Positions 8,036 to 15,413 of a stretch of DNA of 64,000 nt are shown piece after piece. How positions within the stretch are numbered: position 1 is the stretch's first letter; each line of letters opens with the position of its first letter. Below the pieces are notes generated by a model. The model saw only the letters and a list, made by a program, of their open reading frames with translations. It made no database searches and was not told the DNA's origin. The position numbers were made by a program, and so were the translations under genes. This DNA comes from Antarcticimicrobium sp040365005 (lineage in GTDB: Bacteria; Pseudomonadota; Alphaproteobacteria; Rhodobacterales; Rhodobacteraceae): NCBI RefSeq assembly GCF_040365005.1, contig NZ_BAABWV010000006.1, positions 124,001 to 188,000 of the forward strand, written 5' to 3'.

Positions 8036-8359
8036 GGGCGCCGCTCTGACAAGGTGAAGACTCCCTTCAGACCTAGAGATCGGCGCGGGGAAAACAACCG
8101 CCGGCTCACCCGCGTTAACCGCCGTGAATGTCCCGCCCGTTGCGCAACGGGCCGAAACCCCGCGTTCGGTACGAAACGGCCTCCGAATCCCCCGGAACCG
8201 CCTTTGGGCCGGTTTCGTGGTGGGATCAGATTGTACGAAACGCGGCGAAAATTCCCCGATCCGCACCCGGCGGACTGGCCCGGCCATGGCGCGCGCGACA
8301 CGGCGGCGTGAAATCCGCCCGCGAAGTACCCGGCGTTAACCGCGCCTTGCGCGCCGCTG
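8036..8359. other. Gene-free spacer with repeated GTACGAAAC boxes
   Basis: 324 bases between two leftward genes, presumably holding the mtfA promoter. No convincing gene is seen. Two exact copies of GTACGAAAC occur at 8169-8177 and 8233-8241, with further CGAAAC/GTTTCG variants between and beside them (near 8154 and 8213). The second copy lies inside a 15-base string CAGATTGTACGAAAC that recurs with one change at 27398-27412. Confidence 0.5.
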
Positions 8360-8830
8360 TCACAGCTTGGACGAGATCACCCCGGTGGCGAAACCGCCCA
8401 TCCGCAACTCGCCGAACAGGCGCTGATACTCGATCTTGGGACAGCGATTCTGGATCACCGTCACCCCGCGCGCCTCGGCCTTGGCGGCGGCCTCGGCGTG
8501 CTCGACCCCGATCTGCATCCAGATCGTCTGCAACGCGGGAAACCGCTCCAACGCCTCGTCCACGATCGGCGGCACCGCCTCGGAGCGGCGAAAGATGTCG
8601 ACCATGTCCACATCGCCCTCGATCTCGGACAGGCTGGCGACAACCGTCTGGTCGAACAGCGTTTTTCCCGCGTGCCCCGGGTTGACCGGAACAATGTCAT
8701 AGCCCTTGAGCGCGAGATAGCGCGCCACGTAATAGCTGGGCCGCACCGGGTTCAACGACACGCCGACCACGGCGATCCGCCGGGTGCGGGTAAGGATGTC
8801 TTTCAGGAATGTGTCGGAATACTCGGGCAT
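8360..8830 (-). CDS. CoA-binding domain protein (YccU type)
   Basis: 156 residues forming one Rossmann-like CoA-binding domain. It opens IAVVGVSLNPVRPSYYVARYL (about residues 18-38), continues GYDIVPVNPGHAGKTLFDQ and VDMVDIFRRSEAVPPIVDEAL, and ends with WMQIGVEHAEAAAKAEARG and VIQNRCPKIEYQRL. These are hallmarks of the YccU/COG1832 family, whose physiological role is not well defined. It lacks the succinyl-CoA synthetase catalytic domains. A leftward terminator precedes it at 8861-8894, so it probably has its own promoter close to the start. Confidence 0.9.
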   Translation of the reverse strand: MPEYSDTFLKDILTRTRRIAVVGVSLNPVRPSYYVARYLALKGYDIVPVNPGHAGKTLFDQTVVASLSEIEGDVDMVDIFRRSEAVPPIVDEALERFPALQTIWMQIGVEHAEAAAKAEARGVTVIQNRCPKIEYQRLFGELRMGGFATGVISSKL

Positions 8831-8860
8831 GGCAGATCCTATAGCCGGGTTGCGGGCCAG

Positions 8861-8894
8861 AAAAAAGCGCCCAAAGCGAAATTGCTATGGGCGC
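8861..8894 (-). terminator. Intrinsic terminator, leftward
   Basis: Reading the minus strand, TGGGCGC-type arms (8894-8888 and 8873-8867) form a 7-bp stem with a 14-base loop and are followed by TTTTTT (8866-8861). This is a textbook Rho-independent signal. No protein gene ends just upstream of it, because the YHS gene already has its own terminator at 8975-9017. See the small-RNA candidate. Confidence 0.75.
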
Positions 8895-8974
8895 CCAGTT
8901 TGGAACGAGGGACAGTGAAATGACACACGGCAGTTCCGGTCCGTGGTCACTGTGTTATTTGGGCACCATTCCGG
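8867..8974 (-). ncRNA. Candidate small RNA between two tandem terminators
   Basis: The 100-odd bases between two leftward terminators have no open frame but fold well. CAGTGA/TCACTG (8947-8952 with 8913-8918) forms an outer stem and CACGG/CCGTG (8941-8945 with 8926-8930) an inner stem with a 10-base loop. The 3' end is the T6 terminator at 8861-8894. It could be an independent small RNA or a 3'-UTR fragment of the YHS mRNA. No promoter is obvious. This is inference from structure only. Confidence 0.35.
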
Positions 8975-9017
8975 AAAAATAAAGGGGCGCTCGCGATTTC
9001 GTGAGAATTCCGCCCCT
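8975..9017 (-). terminator. Intrinsic terminator of the YHS-domain gene
   Basis: AGGGGCG (9017-9011) pairs with CGCCCCT (8990-8984) on the minus strand, followed by TTATTTTT. The first base of the stem is inside the stop codon of the YHS gene, so termination follows translation directly. Confidence 0.8.
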
Positions 9018-9462
9018 AATGCCCCAACGGCCCCGGCCAAATCTCATCACTCAACGCGATATATTGCGGAATGTCGCGCAGCCACACCTTCATGTAGTTG
9101 CGATTGTGGATCAGGTACAATTTTCCATCCACGATTTTCCAGGCCTCCGGATTCGTCCCCGAGGCCATCCCCCTGGACATCGCATAGGCACAATACCCGC
9201 CGTATTGCGGCGCATAAGCCCTTGGATTTCTTTCGAAAATCTCGCGGTTCCGGGCGCTCGCGAACAGCCAGACCGCCCCTTTCCACATCACCGCAAGTCC
9301 CGGTTTCCCCCGCACCGCCTTGCCAGACGTGAAATAAGCCACCGTGTCATACCCCCCGATTGCCGCCCCCCCGCTGGAATAGAACACCGGCATCTCGGCC
9401 CGCGCCACGGTGGTGAGCAGCAGGAAGGCGGCGAGGACAGACAGGATCAGACGGCGGGGCAT
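9016..9462 (-). CDS. Secreted YHS-domain protein
   Basis: About 148 residues from MPRRLILSVLAAFLL. A signal peptide ends near VARA, then a YHS-like domain: GGAAIGGYDTVAYF, MWKGAVWLFASARNREIFERNPRAYAPQYGGYCAYAMSRG (written in pieces; about residues 45-95), then a domain ending in IWPGPLGH. YHS proteins are small periplasmic proteins often linked to metal handling; the precise role is unknown. An upstream in-frame TTG at 9495 has a GGAAGG ribosome-binding site and would add 11 residues, so the true start is uncertain. The ATG at 9462 puts the signal peptide at the N-terminus. Confidence 0.86.
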   Translation of the reverse strand: MPRRLILSVLAAFLLLTTVARAEMPVFYSSGGAAIGGYDTVAYFTSGKAVRGKPGLAVMWKGAVWLFASARNREIFERNPRAYAPQYGGYCAYAMSRGMASGTNPEAWKIVDGKLYLIHNRNYMKVWLRDIPQYIALSDEIWPGPLGH

Positions 9463-9574
9463 GGGAATTTCAGTGGTTGTTGAGGACAGCCCCAAGATGC
9501 CTTCCGAAACCCGGCCTGCAAAGCCCCGCTGACGCGCTTGTGATGGATGCGGAGCGGCGCGTGCCCCGCGCGCC

Positions 9575-9850
9575 TCAGTCGAAGATGTCCTCGACGAGGT
9601 CCCAGGCCTCGTCCAGCACGCGGGTCATCAACCCCTTTTTTCGCTTGGGTTTCTTGCGTTTCGCCGGTTTCGGACGTCGGGCCGGAACGGCATCCGCGCT
9701 GACGGTCCTGTCGGTGCGCAGCATCTTCAACTCGCGCAGCGGCGCGCCGCAGCCCGAGCAGCTTAACTCGTGCCGATCCCTGCCGCTCAGCACCAGCACC
9801 GCGCGGGTGCCGCAATAACAGCAGGTGGCGATCTTGGGTCCCTGTGGAAT
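9575..9850 (-). CDS. Small zinc-ribbon protein with no canonical start codon
   Basis: The translated part contains TCCYCGTR and ELSCSGCGAPL, a pair of CxxC knuckles that would bind zinc. A lysine/arginine-rich linker follows, then the acidic end RVLDEAWDLVEDIFD. The frame upstream of the first usual start (GTG at 9799) is clearly coding, because it contains the first CxxC, yet no ATG, GTG or TTG occurs between the in-frame TGA at 9883-9881 and the knuckle. ATT at 9850-9848 is the only near-cognate start, and I placed the 5' end there provisionally. The same TGA is the stop of rlmB, in the same frame. Conserved in Rhodobacterales as I recall; function unknown. Confidence 0.65.
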   Translation of the reverse strand: MPQGPKIATCCYCGTRAVLVLSGRDRHELSCSGCGAPLRELKMLRTDRTVSADAVPARRPKPAKRKKPKRKKGLMTRVLDEAWDLVEDIFD

Positions 9851-9880
9851 CGGCGGGCCTCGCTTGTCCGGGTCGTTCGA

Positions 9881-10669
9881 TCAGTGGCTCAGAGAGGCAT
9901 ATAGGGCGATCGCCGCGGCGTTGGAGACGTTGAGCGAGCCGAATCCCCCGGCTGCGTCAATCTTGACCAGCTGGTCCACGGTGTCCTTGGTCTTGGGCCG
10001 CAGCCCCGGCCCCTCGGCCCCCAGCACCAGCACCACGGGACGGTCGCGGCGCCCCTCCAGCGCGGCCTCGATGGTTTGTTCGGCCTCGCCGTCCAGCCCG
10101 AGCACGAGGAATCCCATGCCCTGCAACTCGACAATCGCCTCGGCCAGGTTGCGCACCCGCACATAGGGTTGGCGTTCCAGCGCGCCGCTGGCGGTCTTGG
10201 CCAGCGCCCCGGTCTCGGGCGCGGAATGGTGGCGGGTGCCGATCACCGCGCTGGCGCCCAGCACCTCGGCGCTGCGCAGGATCGCGCCCACGTTATGCGG
10301 GTCGGTCACCCGGTCGAGCAGGATCACCCGGGGCGGCGCCCCCTCGACCGCGCGCCCGATGCAGACCTCGGTCAGGCTGCCCCAGCTCAGCGGTTTCACC
10401 TCCAGCGCCGCGCCCTGGTGCACCGAACCGGGGTCGATCGGCGCGGTGAACTTGCGCGGATCGACCTGTTCGGGTTCGATGCCGGCCTCGGCGATGGCTT
10501 CGGCCAGCTTGTCCTGCGCGTTGCGGGTGACGATCAGGCGCAGCTTTTCACGCCGTGGATTCATCAAGGCGTCCCGCACCGCGTGCAGGCCGAACAGCCA
10601 GACGGTTTCAGAGCCGGCGGCCTTGCGCGCCTGTTCCTTTTCGACCACCCATTTGGGTTTTTTCATCAT
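9881..10669 (-). CDS. rlmB: RlmB-type 23S rRNA (guanosine-2'-O)-methyltransferase (SpoU family)
   Basis: 262 residues from MMKKPKWVVE. An N-terminal substrate-binding domain (VWLFGLHAVRDALMNPRR) is followed by a knotted SPOUT domain with the three SpoU motifs: DPHNVGAILRSAEVLGA, VLVLGAEGPGLR, and the C-terminal SLNVSNAAAIALYA. Members methylate G2251 of 23S rRNA using S-adenosylmethionine. The motif-3 Asn-Val-Ser is intact. The open frame reaches 10759, but GGGGG before ATGATG supports the start used. The stop is in frame with the downstream zinc-ribbon gene. Confidence 0.93.
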   Translation of the reverse strand: MMKKPKWVVEKEQARKAAGSETVWLFGLHAVRDALMNPRREKLRLIVTRNAQDKLAEAIAEAGIEPEQVDPRKFTAPIDPGSVHQGAALEVKPLSWGSLTEVCIGRAVEGAPPRVILLDRVTDPHNVGAILRSAEVLGASAVIGTRHHSAPETGALAKTASGALERQPYVRVRNLAEAIVELQGMGFLVLGLDGEAEQTIEAALEGRRDRPVVLVLGAEGPGLRPKTKDTVDQLVKIDAAGGFGSLNVSNAAAIALYASLSH

Positions 10670-10792
10670 CGCCCCCACATCCCGAAATCCCGGACCCGGT
10701 CCGGACCCGCAGGGCGGCGGATTTTCCTGTTGACGCCCCTTGAGCGCGCTTGTAATCACGCCCGCACATCCGGCGCAACCGCGCAGGTGGAT

Positions 10793-10876
10793 GGGCGACA
10801 GGCCGCAAGGTGTGGCAGGGGACTGTAACTCCCTCGCGGAGACGCACGCTAGGTTCGATTCCTAGGTCGCCCACCA
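10793..10876 (+). tRNA. tRNA-Tyr (GTA)
   Basis: An 84-base class II tRNA with encoded CCA. The acceptor GGGCGAC (10793-10799) pairs with GTCGCCC (10866-10872). The D stem is GCC/GGC. The anticodon arm GGGGA-CTGTAAC-TCCCT has anticodon GTA at 10825-10827. The long variable arm contains GCG-GAGA-CGC. The T arm is CTAGG-TTCGATT-CCTAG, the discriminator is A, and CCA ends at 10876. The long variable arm with GTA fits bacterial tRNA-Tyr. Position 8 reads A and position 14 reads C in my alignment, instead of the usual U8 and A14. Confidence 0.95.
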
Positions 10877-10982
10877 TTCCCCCCCTTCGATTATTTGGCC
10901 ATGCCCTCGCGCAGCCCGGCATTTTCATGACTTAACGTGAATTTAGCGTTTTTCCGTCCCAATCCGAGAAACTCAACCAGGT

Positions 10983-13313
10983 TTGGACCGGACATTGGGC
11001 CCCAAGACGCTGAAACTCATTTCCTGGGCGGCCCTGCTCATGGGCGTGCTGATTTTTGCGACCACGCTGTTGATCGTCAACGCCCGGCTGTCCGTGACCG
11101 AGGTCCTGGTAACCCGCGCCTCCGCGGCGATCTCGAATATCTGGTACCAGCGCCATTTCCACGATTCCGCTGCGTTCGAGGCGGTGATCCGCGCAAACGA
11201 ACAGGACAAAGTCGCCCCCCGCTATCAAACTGGTCTGGATGCTTTCGGAGAGGTCGTTTTCTTTCGGATCTTCGACGGCCATGGGCGGCTGACGCTGGCG
11301 GCGACACGGGCCCACGAGCCCGCGCAGGACAACCCGATCCCCGATGGCCCCCTGCCGATCACGGAGCAAGAGCGCAACACGGTGCAGGCGGTACTGGCCT
11401 CGGGACAGCAAGCAACCGCTTTCGATATCAGCACCCCGCACGAAGAGAGCACGACGGTGTTCGCCCGCAGCATCCTTCCGATCCGCTACCGGGGGGACAT
11501 TCTTGGCGCGGCCGAGGTCGTGATCGATGCCAGCGGTCCACTTGGCGAAATCTCTGCCGCCTTCCGCTGGTTCAGCCTCTTCGTGGCTTCGGTCCTGACC
11601 CTGGTCAGCCTGATCCCGATCTCGGTCATCGGTTATTCCTGGGTCCGGCAATCCAGGCTGAACGTCGAATTGGCCAAGGCACGCGACAAGGCGCGCCAGG
11701 CCGAGGCGATCAAATCTCGGTTCCTTGCCAACATGAGCCACGAGATCCGCACACCGCTGAACGGGATCATGGGCATGGCCGAGCTGCTGAACGAAACCCG
11801 GCTGAGCGACGAGCAGCGCGGTTATTCCGCCACGATCCTGAGTTCCTCCTCCGCCCTGCTGACCATCATCAACGACATCCTGGATTTCTCCAAGATCGAG
11901 GCCGGACGGGTCACCATCACGCAGGCCCCCTTCGACCTGCACGACTGCGTGCAGGACGCGGCGACGCTTCTGTTTCCCGCCGGCAACGGCAAGGGGGTGG
12001 AGCTTTGCGTCGATTTCCAGGTCCCGTTGCCGGCCTGGGTGATCGGGGACGAGGCCCGGCTGCGGCAATGCCTGCTGAACATCGCCGGAAACGCGATGAA
12101 ATTCACCGACGCAGGGCACGTGACGATCCGTGTCTCGCGCCCCGCCGGAGACCGGATCGAAATCGCCGTCTGCGACACCGGAATCGGCATCCCGCCGGAC
12201 CAGATCGACGCCATCTTCGTGGATTTCGAACGGATCGAGGGCCCCGGAACCACGAATCGCCCCGGCACCGGGCTGGGGCTGGCGATCACCCGCCGCCTGC
12301 TGCGGTTGATGGGCGGCGATATCTCGGTGCAGAGCACACCGGGCAAGGGATCGCTGTTTCGCATGGACCTGCCACTGCCGGAGACCGCTCCGCCCGAGAC
12401 GGCGCAGAGCGAGACCCCGGTGCTGTTTCCCGACCCGGCGGCCCTGCATGGCAAGACCGCCGTCGTGGTGGACGACCTGGAGGTCAACCGCCGCATCCTG
12501 ACCGAACGGCTGGCCAGCTTCGGGATGCACAGCACCGCCTATGACGGCGCCGCCGCGACCCTTGCCGCGCTGCGGTCGGGGCGGCAGCCGCTGCCCGATA
12601 TCGTGGTGTCAGATCACCAGATGCCGGGCATGGATGGCGCCGACCTGTTGCGGGCGCTGCGGGCCGATGCCGGCACGGCCGACCTGCCGGTGGTCATCCT
12701 GTCATCGGGCGACCTCGAGACGCTGCGGGCCGCCTTCACCGGGGACAGGCCCGAATTCTTCCTGCGCAAGCCGGTCCGCACCGACCGGCTGTACAAAACC
12801 CTGCGCCGCGCCATGGGCGAGACCGGCCAGCCGGCGCACGACACCGCCGGTCCGCCCGAAACCGGCGACACCGACCCGCCCCCGGACACCGCCTGGATGC
12901 AGGTCGGCCTGGCCGAGGACAACCAGACCAACCGTTTCATTGTCGAAAAGATGATCTCGGGCCGGGTCGCGCGGGTGATTCCCTGGTCCGACGGGCAGCA
13001 GGCGGTCGACGCCTATCTTGCCGAGCGGCCCGACGTGATCCTGATGGACATCTCGATGCCGGGCAAGGACGGGTTGACCGCAACGCGGGAGATCCGCGCG
13101 CTGGAGCGTCAGGCCGGGCTTGCGCCTTGCGTCATCCTGGCGTTGACCGCCCATGCCCTGACCGAGGATCGCGACCGCAGTGCCGGGGTGGGCATGGACG
13201 GCTTCCTGAGCAAACCGATCCGCAAGGCCAGGCTGATCGAGGCGCTGGAGGCGGCCGGCGCGCGGCTGGCAGAGCGGCGGACGCAAACGCCGGATACCCG
13301 CGACACCGGCTGA
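10983..13313 (+). CDS. Hybrid sensor histidine kinase with two receiver domains
   Basis: 776 residues if the TTG at 10983 is used; an ATG at 11040 would cut into the first membrane helix. Order: TM1 (about 12-33), an extracytoplasmic sensor region (about 35-190), TM2 (about 196-220), a dimerisation domain with H-box FLANMSHEIRTPLNG (His253), an ATPase domain with NIAGNAMKFT, CDTGIGIP and GTGLGLAITRRLL (about 360-465), receiver 1 with phospho-Asp544 in VSDHQMPGMDG, and receiver 2 with Asp689 in LMDISMPGKDG. No HPt domain is present, so a separate phosphotransfer protein is expected. No partner response regulator adjoins. The signal is unknown. Confidence 0.93.
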   Translation: MDRTLGPKTLKLISWAALLMGVLIFATTLLIVNARLSVTEVLVTRASAAISNIWYQRHFHDSAAFEAVIRANEQDKVAPRYQTGLDAFGEVVFFRIFDGHGRLTLAATRAHEPAQDNPIPDGPLPITEQERNTVQAVLASGQQATAFDISTPHEESTTVFARSILPIRYRGDILGAAEVVIDASGPLGEISAAFRWFSLFVASVLTLVSLIPISVIGYSWVRQSRLNVELAKARDKARQAEAIKSRFLANMSHEIRTPLNGIMGMAELLNETRLSDEQRGYSATILSSSSALLTIINDILDFSKIEAGRVTITQAPFDLHDCVQDAATLLFPAGNGKGVELCVDFQVPLPAWVIGDEARLRQCLLNIAGNAMKFTDAGHVTIRVSRPAGDRIEIAVCDTGIGIPPDQIDAIFVDFERIEGPGTTNRPGTGLGLAITRRLLRLMGGDISVQSTPGKGSLFRMDLPLPETAPPETAQSETPVLFPDPAALHGKTAVVVDDLEVNRRILTERLASFGMHSTAYDGAAATLAALRSGRQPLPDIVVSDHQMPGMDGADLLRALRADAGTADLPVVILSSGDLETLRAAFTGDRPEFFLRKPVRTDRLYKTLRRAMGETGQPAHDTAGPPETGDTDPPPDTAWMQVGLAEDNQTNRFIVEKMISGRVARVIPWSDGQQAVDAYLAERPDVILMDISMPGKDGLTATREIRALERQAGLAPCVILALTAHALTEDRDRSAGVGMDGFLSKPIRKARLIEALEAAGARLAERRTQTPDTRDTG

Positions 13314-13326
13314 GCCGGGCTCAGCC
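13308..13326. terminator. Inverted repeat covering both stop codons
   Basis: GGCTGAGCC (13308-13316) and GGCTCAGCC (13318-13326) form a perfect inverted repeat with a 1-base centre. It contains the TGA of the histidine kinase and, on the other strand, the stop of the convergent hydrolase. There is no U-run. It may act as a weak bidirectional transcript end. Confidence 0.35.
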
Positions 13327-14184
13327 GCCCTGCCCCATCCGCTGGATCCGGTCCCAGGTTTCCGAGCCCTCGCGCCCCAACTCGTCGAGCACGTCGAAAT
13401 GATCGCGCCCGGGACAGCGCGCCAGGCTGATCCGCCGCAGCTTGCGCCCCCAGAGCGCGGCCAGCGCATCGCTTTGGCGGCCGAAGGCCTCGGGCTCGTC
13501 CGCCCCAACGACGAGGTGCACCGGACGGTCCGCCGCCGGCCAGTAGAGCAGCGGCGACAACCGCTCCACCTCGCCGGGGGTCAGCCCGACCGCCTCGTTG
13601 ACATAGGACGCCGCCACCGGGGCAAGGTCATAGACCCCGCTGATCAGCACGTATCCCGCCAGCGCACCGGGCAGATCATCGCCCCCCAGCCCGGCCAGGA
13701 TCGCGGCGACCAGATGCGCCCCGGCCGAATGCCCGGCCAGAACGATGCGATCCGGGTCGATGCCGTAATCGGCCGCATGGCCGCGCAGGTGGCGCAGTGC
13801 CGCCGCGACCTCGTCGACGATCTGTTCGAGCCCGGCCTCGGGCGCCAGCGTATAGCCCACCCCCACATGCGCCCAGCCGGCCTGCGCATAGGCGCGGGCG
13901 GCGAACCCCGACCACTGTTTGGACCCCTCCTGCCAGAACCCGCCATGAATGAAGACAAGGCAGGGGCGCTTCGCCCCCGTGCGCGGCGCGGTCACGTCAT
14001 AACGCTGGCGCGCGCCGGGGCCAAAGGCAACATCGGACCAGTGCGCCAGATCCGTCGCCCCCGCCAGTGCGGCGGTCTTGGCGGCGTGCCGCGACAACAC
14101 GGACTCGAAATCCTTGGCCGACCGACTGGGCGAAAGCTGCCGGTCCAACTCGGCCCGGCTCAGCCGGGCATAGGGTACGCGCAT
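13321..14184 (-). CDS. Alpha/beta hydrolase, kynurenine-formamidase-like
   Basis: 287 residues. The oxyanion-hole motif HGGFW (residues 80-84) and the nucleophile elbow GHSAGAH (Ser153) are arranged as in arylformamidases and related carboxylesterases. The later VVGADEPEAFGRQSDAL and CPGRDHFDVLDEL supply the acid and the base. Arylformamidase hydrolyses N-formylkynurenine in tryptophan breakdown, but no other kynurenine gene adjoins, so the substrate is unproven. No signal peptide; cytoplasmic. Confidence 0.85.
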   Translation of the reverse strand: MRVPYARLSRAELDRQLSPSRSAKDFESVLSRHAAKTAALAGATDLAHWSDVAFGPGARQRYDVTAPRTGAKRPCLVFIHGGFWQEGSKQWSGFAARAYAQAGWAHVGVGYTLAPEAGLEQIVDEVAAALRHLRGHAADYGIDPDRIVLAGHSAGAHLVAAILAGLGGDDLPGALAGYVLISGVYDLAPVAASYVNEAVGLTPGEVERLSPLLYWPAADRPVHLVVGADEPEAFGRQSDALAALWGRKLRRISLARCPGRDHFDVLDELGREGSETWDRIQRMGQGG

Positions 14185-14303
14185 CTGGTGTCTCCATGCT
14201 GCAATCGCCCGTGGGATAATCGCTTTGCGCGTGGCGTGAAACCCTCTCGACGCCCTTGCCGCCAGGAGGCTAGGGTGCCGATATGCAACAGGAAAGGCCG
14301 CCG

Positions 14304-14708
14304 ATGACCCCGCAAGACCTGCAACAGCTTTTGTCCGAGAATTTCGCCGAATGGGTCCGGGCGCTGGACCTCACGGTGATCGGCGCGGATGCGGACCACG
14401 TGCTGATGCGAATGCCGCTGGGGCCACATCTGGCGCGGGTCGGCGGCATCGTCTCGGGGCAGGCGCTGGCGGCGCTGGCGGACACCACGATGGTGCTGGC
14501 CGCGGTGGCGCAGGCCGGGGCGTTCAAACCCTTTGCCACCACCGACCTGCACACCCAGTTCCTGCGCCCCGGCACCGGCAGCGCGATCCTGTGCCGGGCT
14601 GAGATCGTCCGGGCGGGCAAGGCGCTGGTCTTCGCGCGGGCCGAGATGACCGAGGCCGACAGCGGCAAGGTGGTGGCGACGGCCACGGCCACTTTTTTCG
14701 CGCCCTGA
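14304..14708 (+). CDS. PaaI-type hotdog thioesterase
   Basis: 134 residues from MTPQDLQQLL. Hotdog-fold features are LGPHLARVGGIVSGQALAAL (about 41-60) and the later TTDLHTQFLRPG strand and ATATATFFAP ending. PaaI-like enzymes hydrolyse acyl-CoA thioesters. An upstream in-frame ATG at 14283 exists, but GGAAAGG stands 7-8 bases before 14304, which decides the start. The following lipoprotein gene begins 5 bases after the stop, so the two are likely one operon. Confidence 0.86.
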   Translation: MTPQDLQQLLSENFAEWVRALDLTVIGADADHVLMRMPLGPHLARVGGIVSGQALAALADTTMVLAAVAQAGAFKPFATTDLHTQFLRPGTGSAILCRAEIVRAGKALVFARAEMTEADSGKVVATATATFFAP

Positions 14709-14713
14709 CCCGG

Positions 14714-15409
14714 ATGCGCCGCGCGCTGACCCTCCTGTTCTGTGGCGCCGTGGTCGCGCTGGCGGGCTGTGGCCGCCCCCTGACGCCGGGCGAGCGCGCC
14801 TTTGCCGAGACCCTGCAGGGGCGCGACATGGCACTGGACCGGGTGCGGCTGGTGCAGGGCGCGCCGGTGGGCACATTCACCTTTCACCGCAAGCCGCGCC
14901 CGCCGGTCACCTGCCGCGAGCGGATCATGCCGCCGGAAACCGACGAGATCGTCACCACCCGGCCGGCCGCGGTCACGCTGTTCAACCGCATCTTCTTCAG
15001 CGAGGGCTGGTACCTGGAGGATTACACGCCGGGCTATCCCGATCGCCTCTACCTGGTCGAGGCGATGCTGCTGGCGCATGAACTGACCCATGTCTGGCAA
15101 TGGCAGAACCGGGCGCGCACCGGCTACAGCCCGCTGCGGGCGGCGGCGGAACACGGCAGCAGCGATGACCCCTATCTGTTCGACCTGGCGGGGCCGCCGG
15201 ATTTCCTGGACTTCGGGTACGAGCAGCAGGGCGCCATCGTCGAGGAATACGTCTGTTGCCGGACCCTGGCGCCCCGGGCGGCGCGCACCGAACGGCTGCA
15301 CGCCATGTTGTCAAAGGCCTTTCCGGTCACCCCCCTGCCGCGCGACCGGGGCGACACCGCCGTGTTCCTGCCGTGGAAGGACGTCCAACTGGAGGGGATC
15401 TGCGACTAG
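14714..15409 (+). CDS. Lipoprotein with a HELTH metalloprotease-like motif
   Basis: 231 residues. A signal peptide ends in the lipobox LAGC (Cys19), so the protein is probably membrane-anchored facing the periplasm. The middle holds AHELTHVWQWQ (HExxH at residues 122-126), and about 50 residues later FGYEQQGAIVEEYV offers a glutamate as third zinc ligand, the pattern of gluzincin peptidases. I do not recognise a named family. A cysteine pair VCCRTL lies just behind. It follows the thioesterase by 5 bases. Confidence 0.8.
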   Translation: MRRALTLLFCGAVVALAGCGRPLTPGERAFAETLQGRDMALDRVRLVQGAPVGTFTFHRKPRPPVTCRERIMPPETDEIVTTRPAAVTLFNRIFFSEGWYLEDYTPGYPDRLYLVEAMLLAHELTHVWQWQNRARTGYSPLRAAAEHGSSDDPYLFDLAGPPDFLDFGYEQQGAIVEEYVCCRTLAPRAARTERLHAMLSKAFPVTPLPRDRGDTAVFLPWKDVQLEGICD

Positions 15410-15413
15410 GCGC

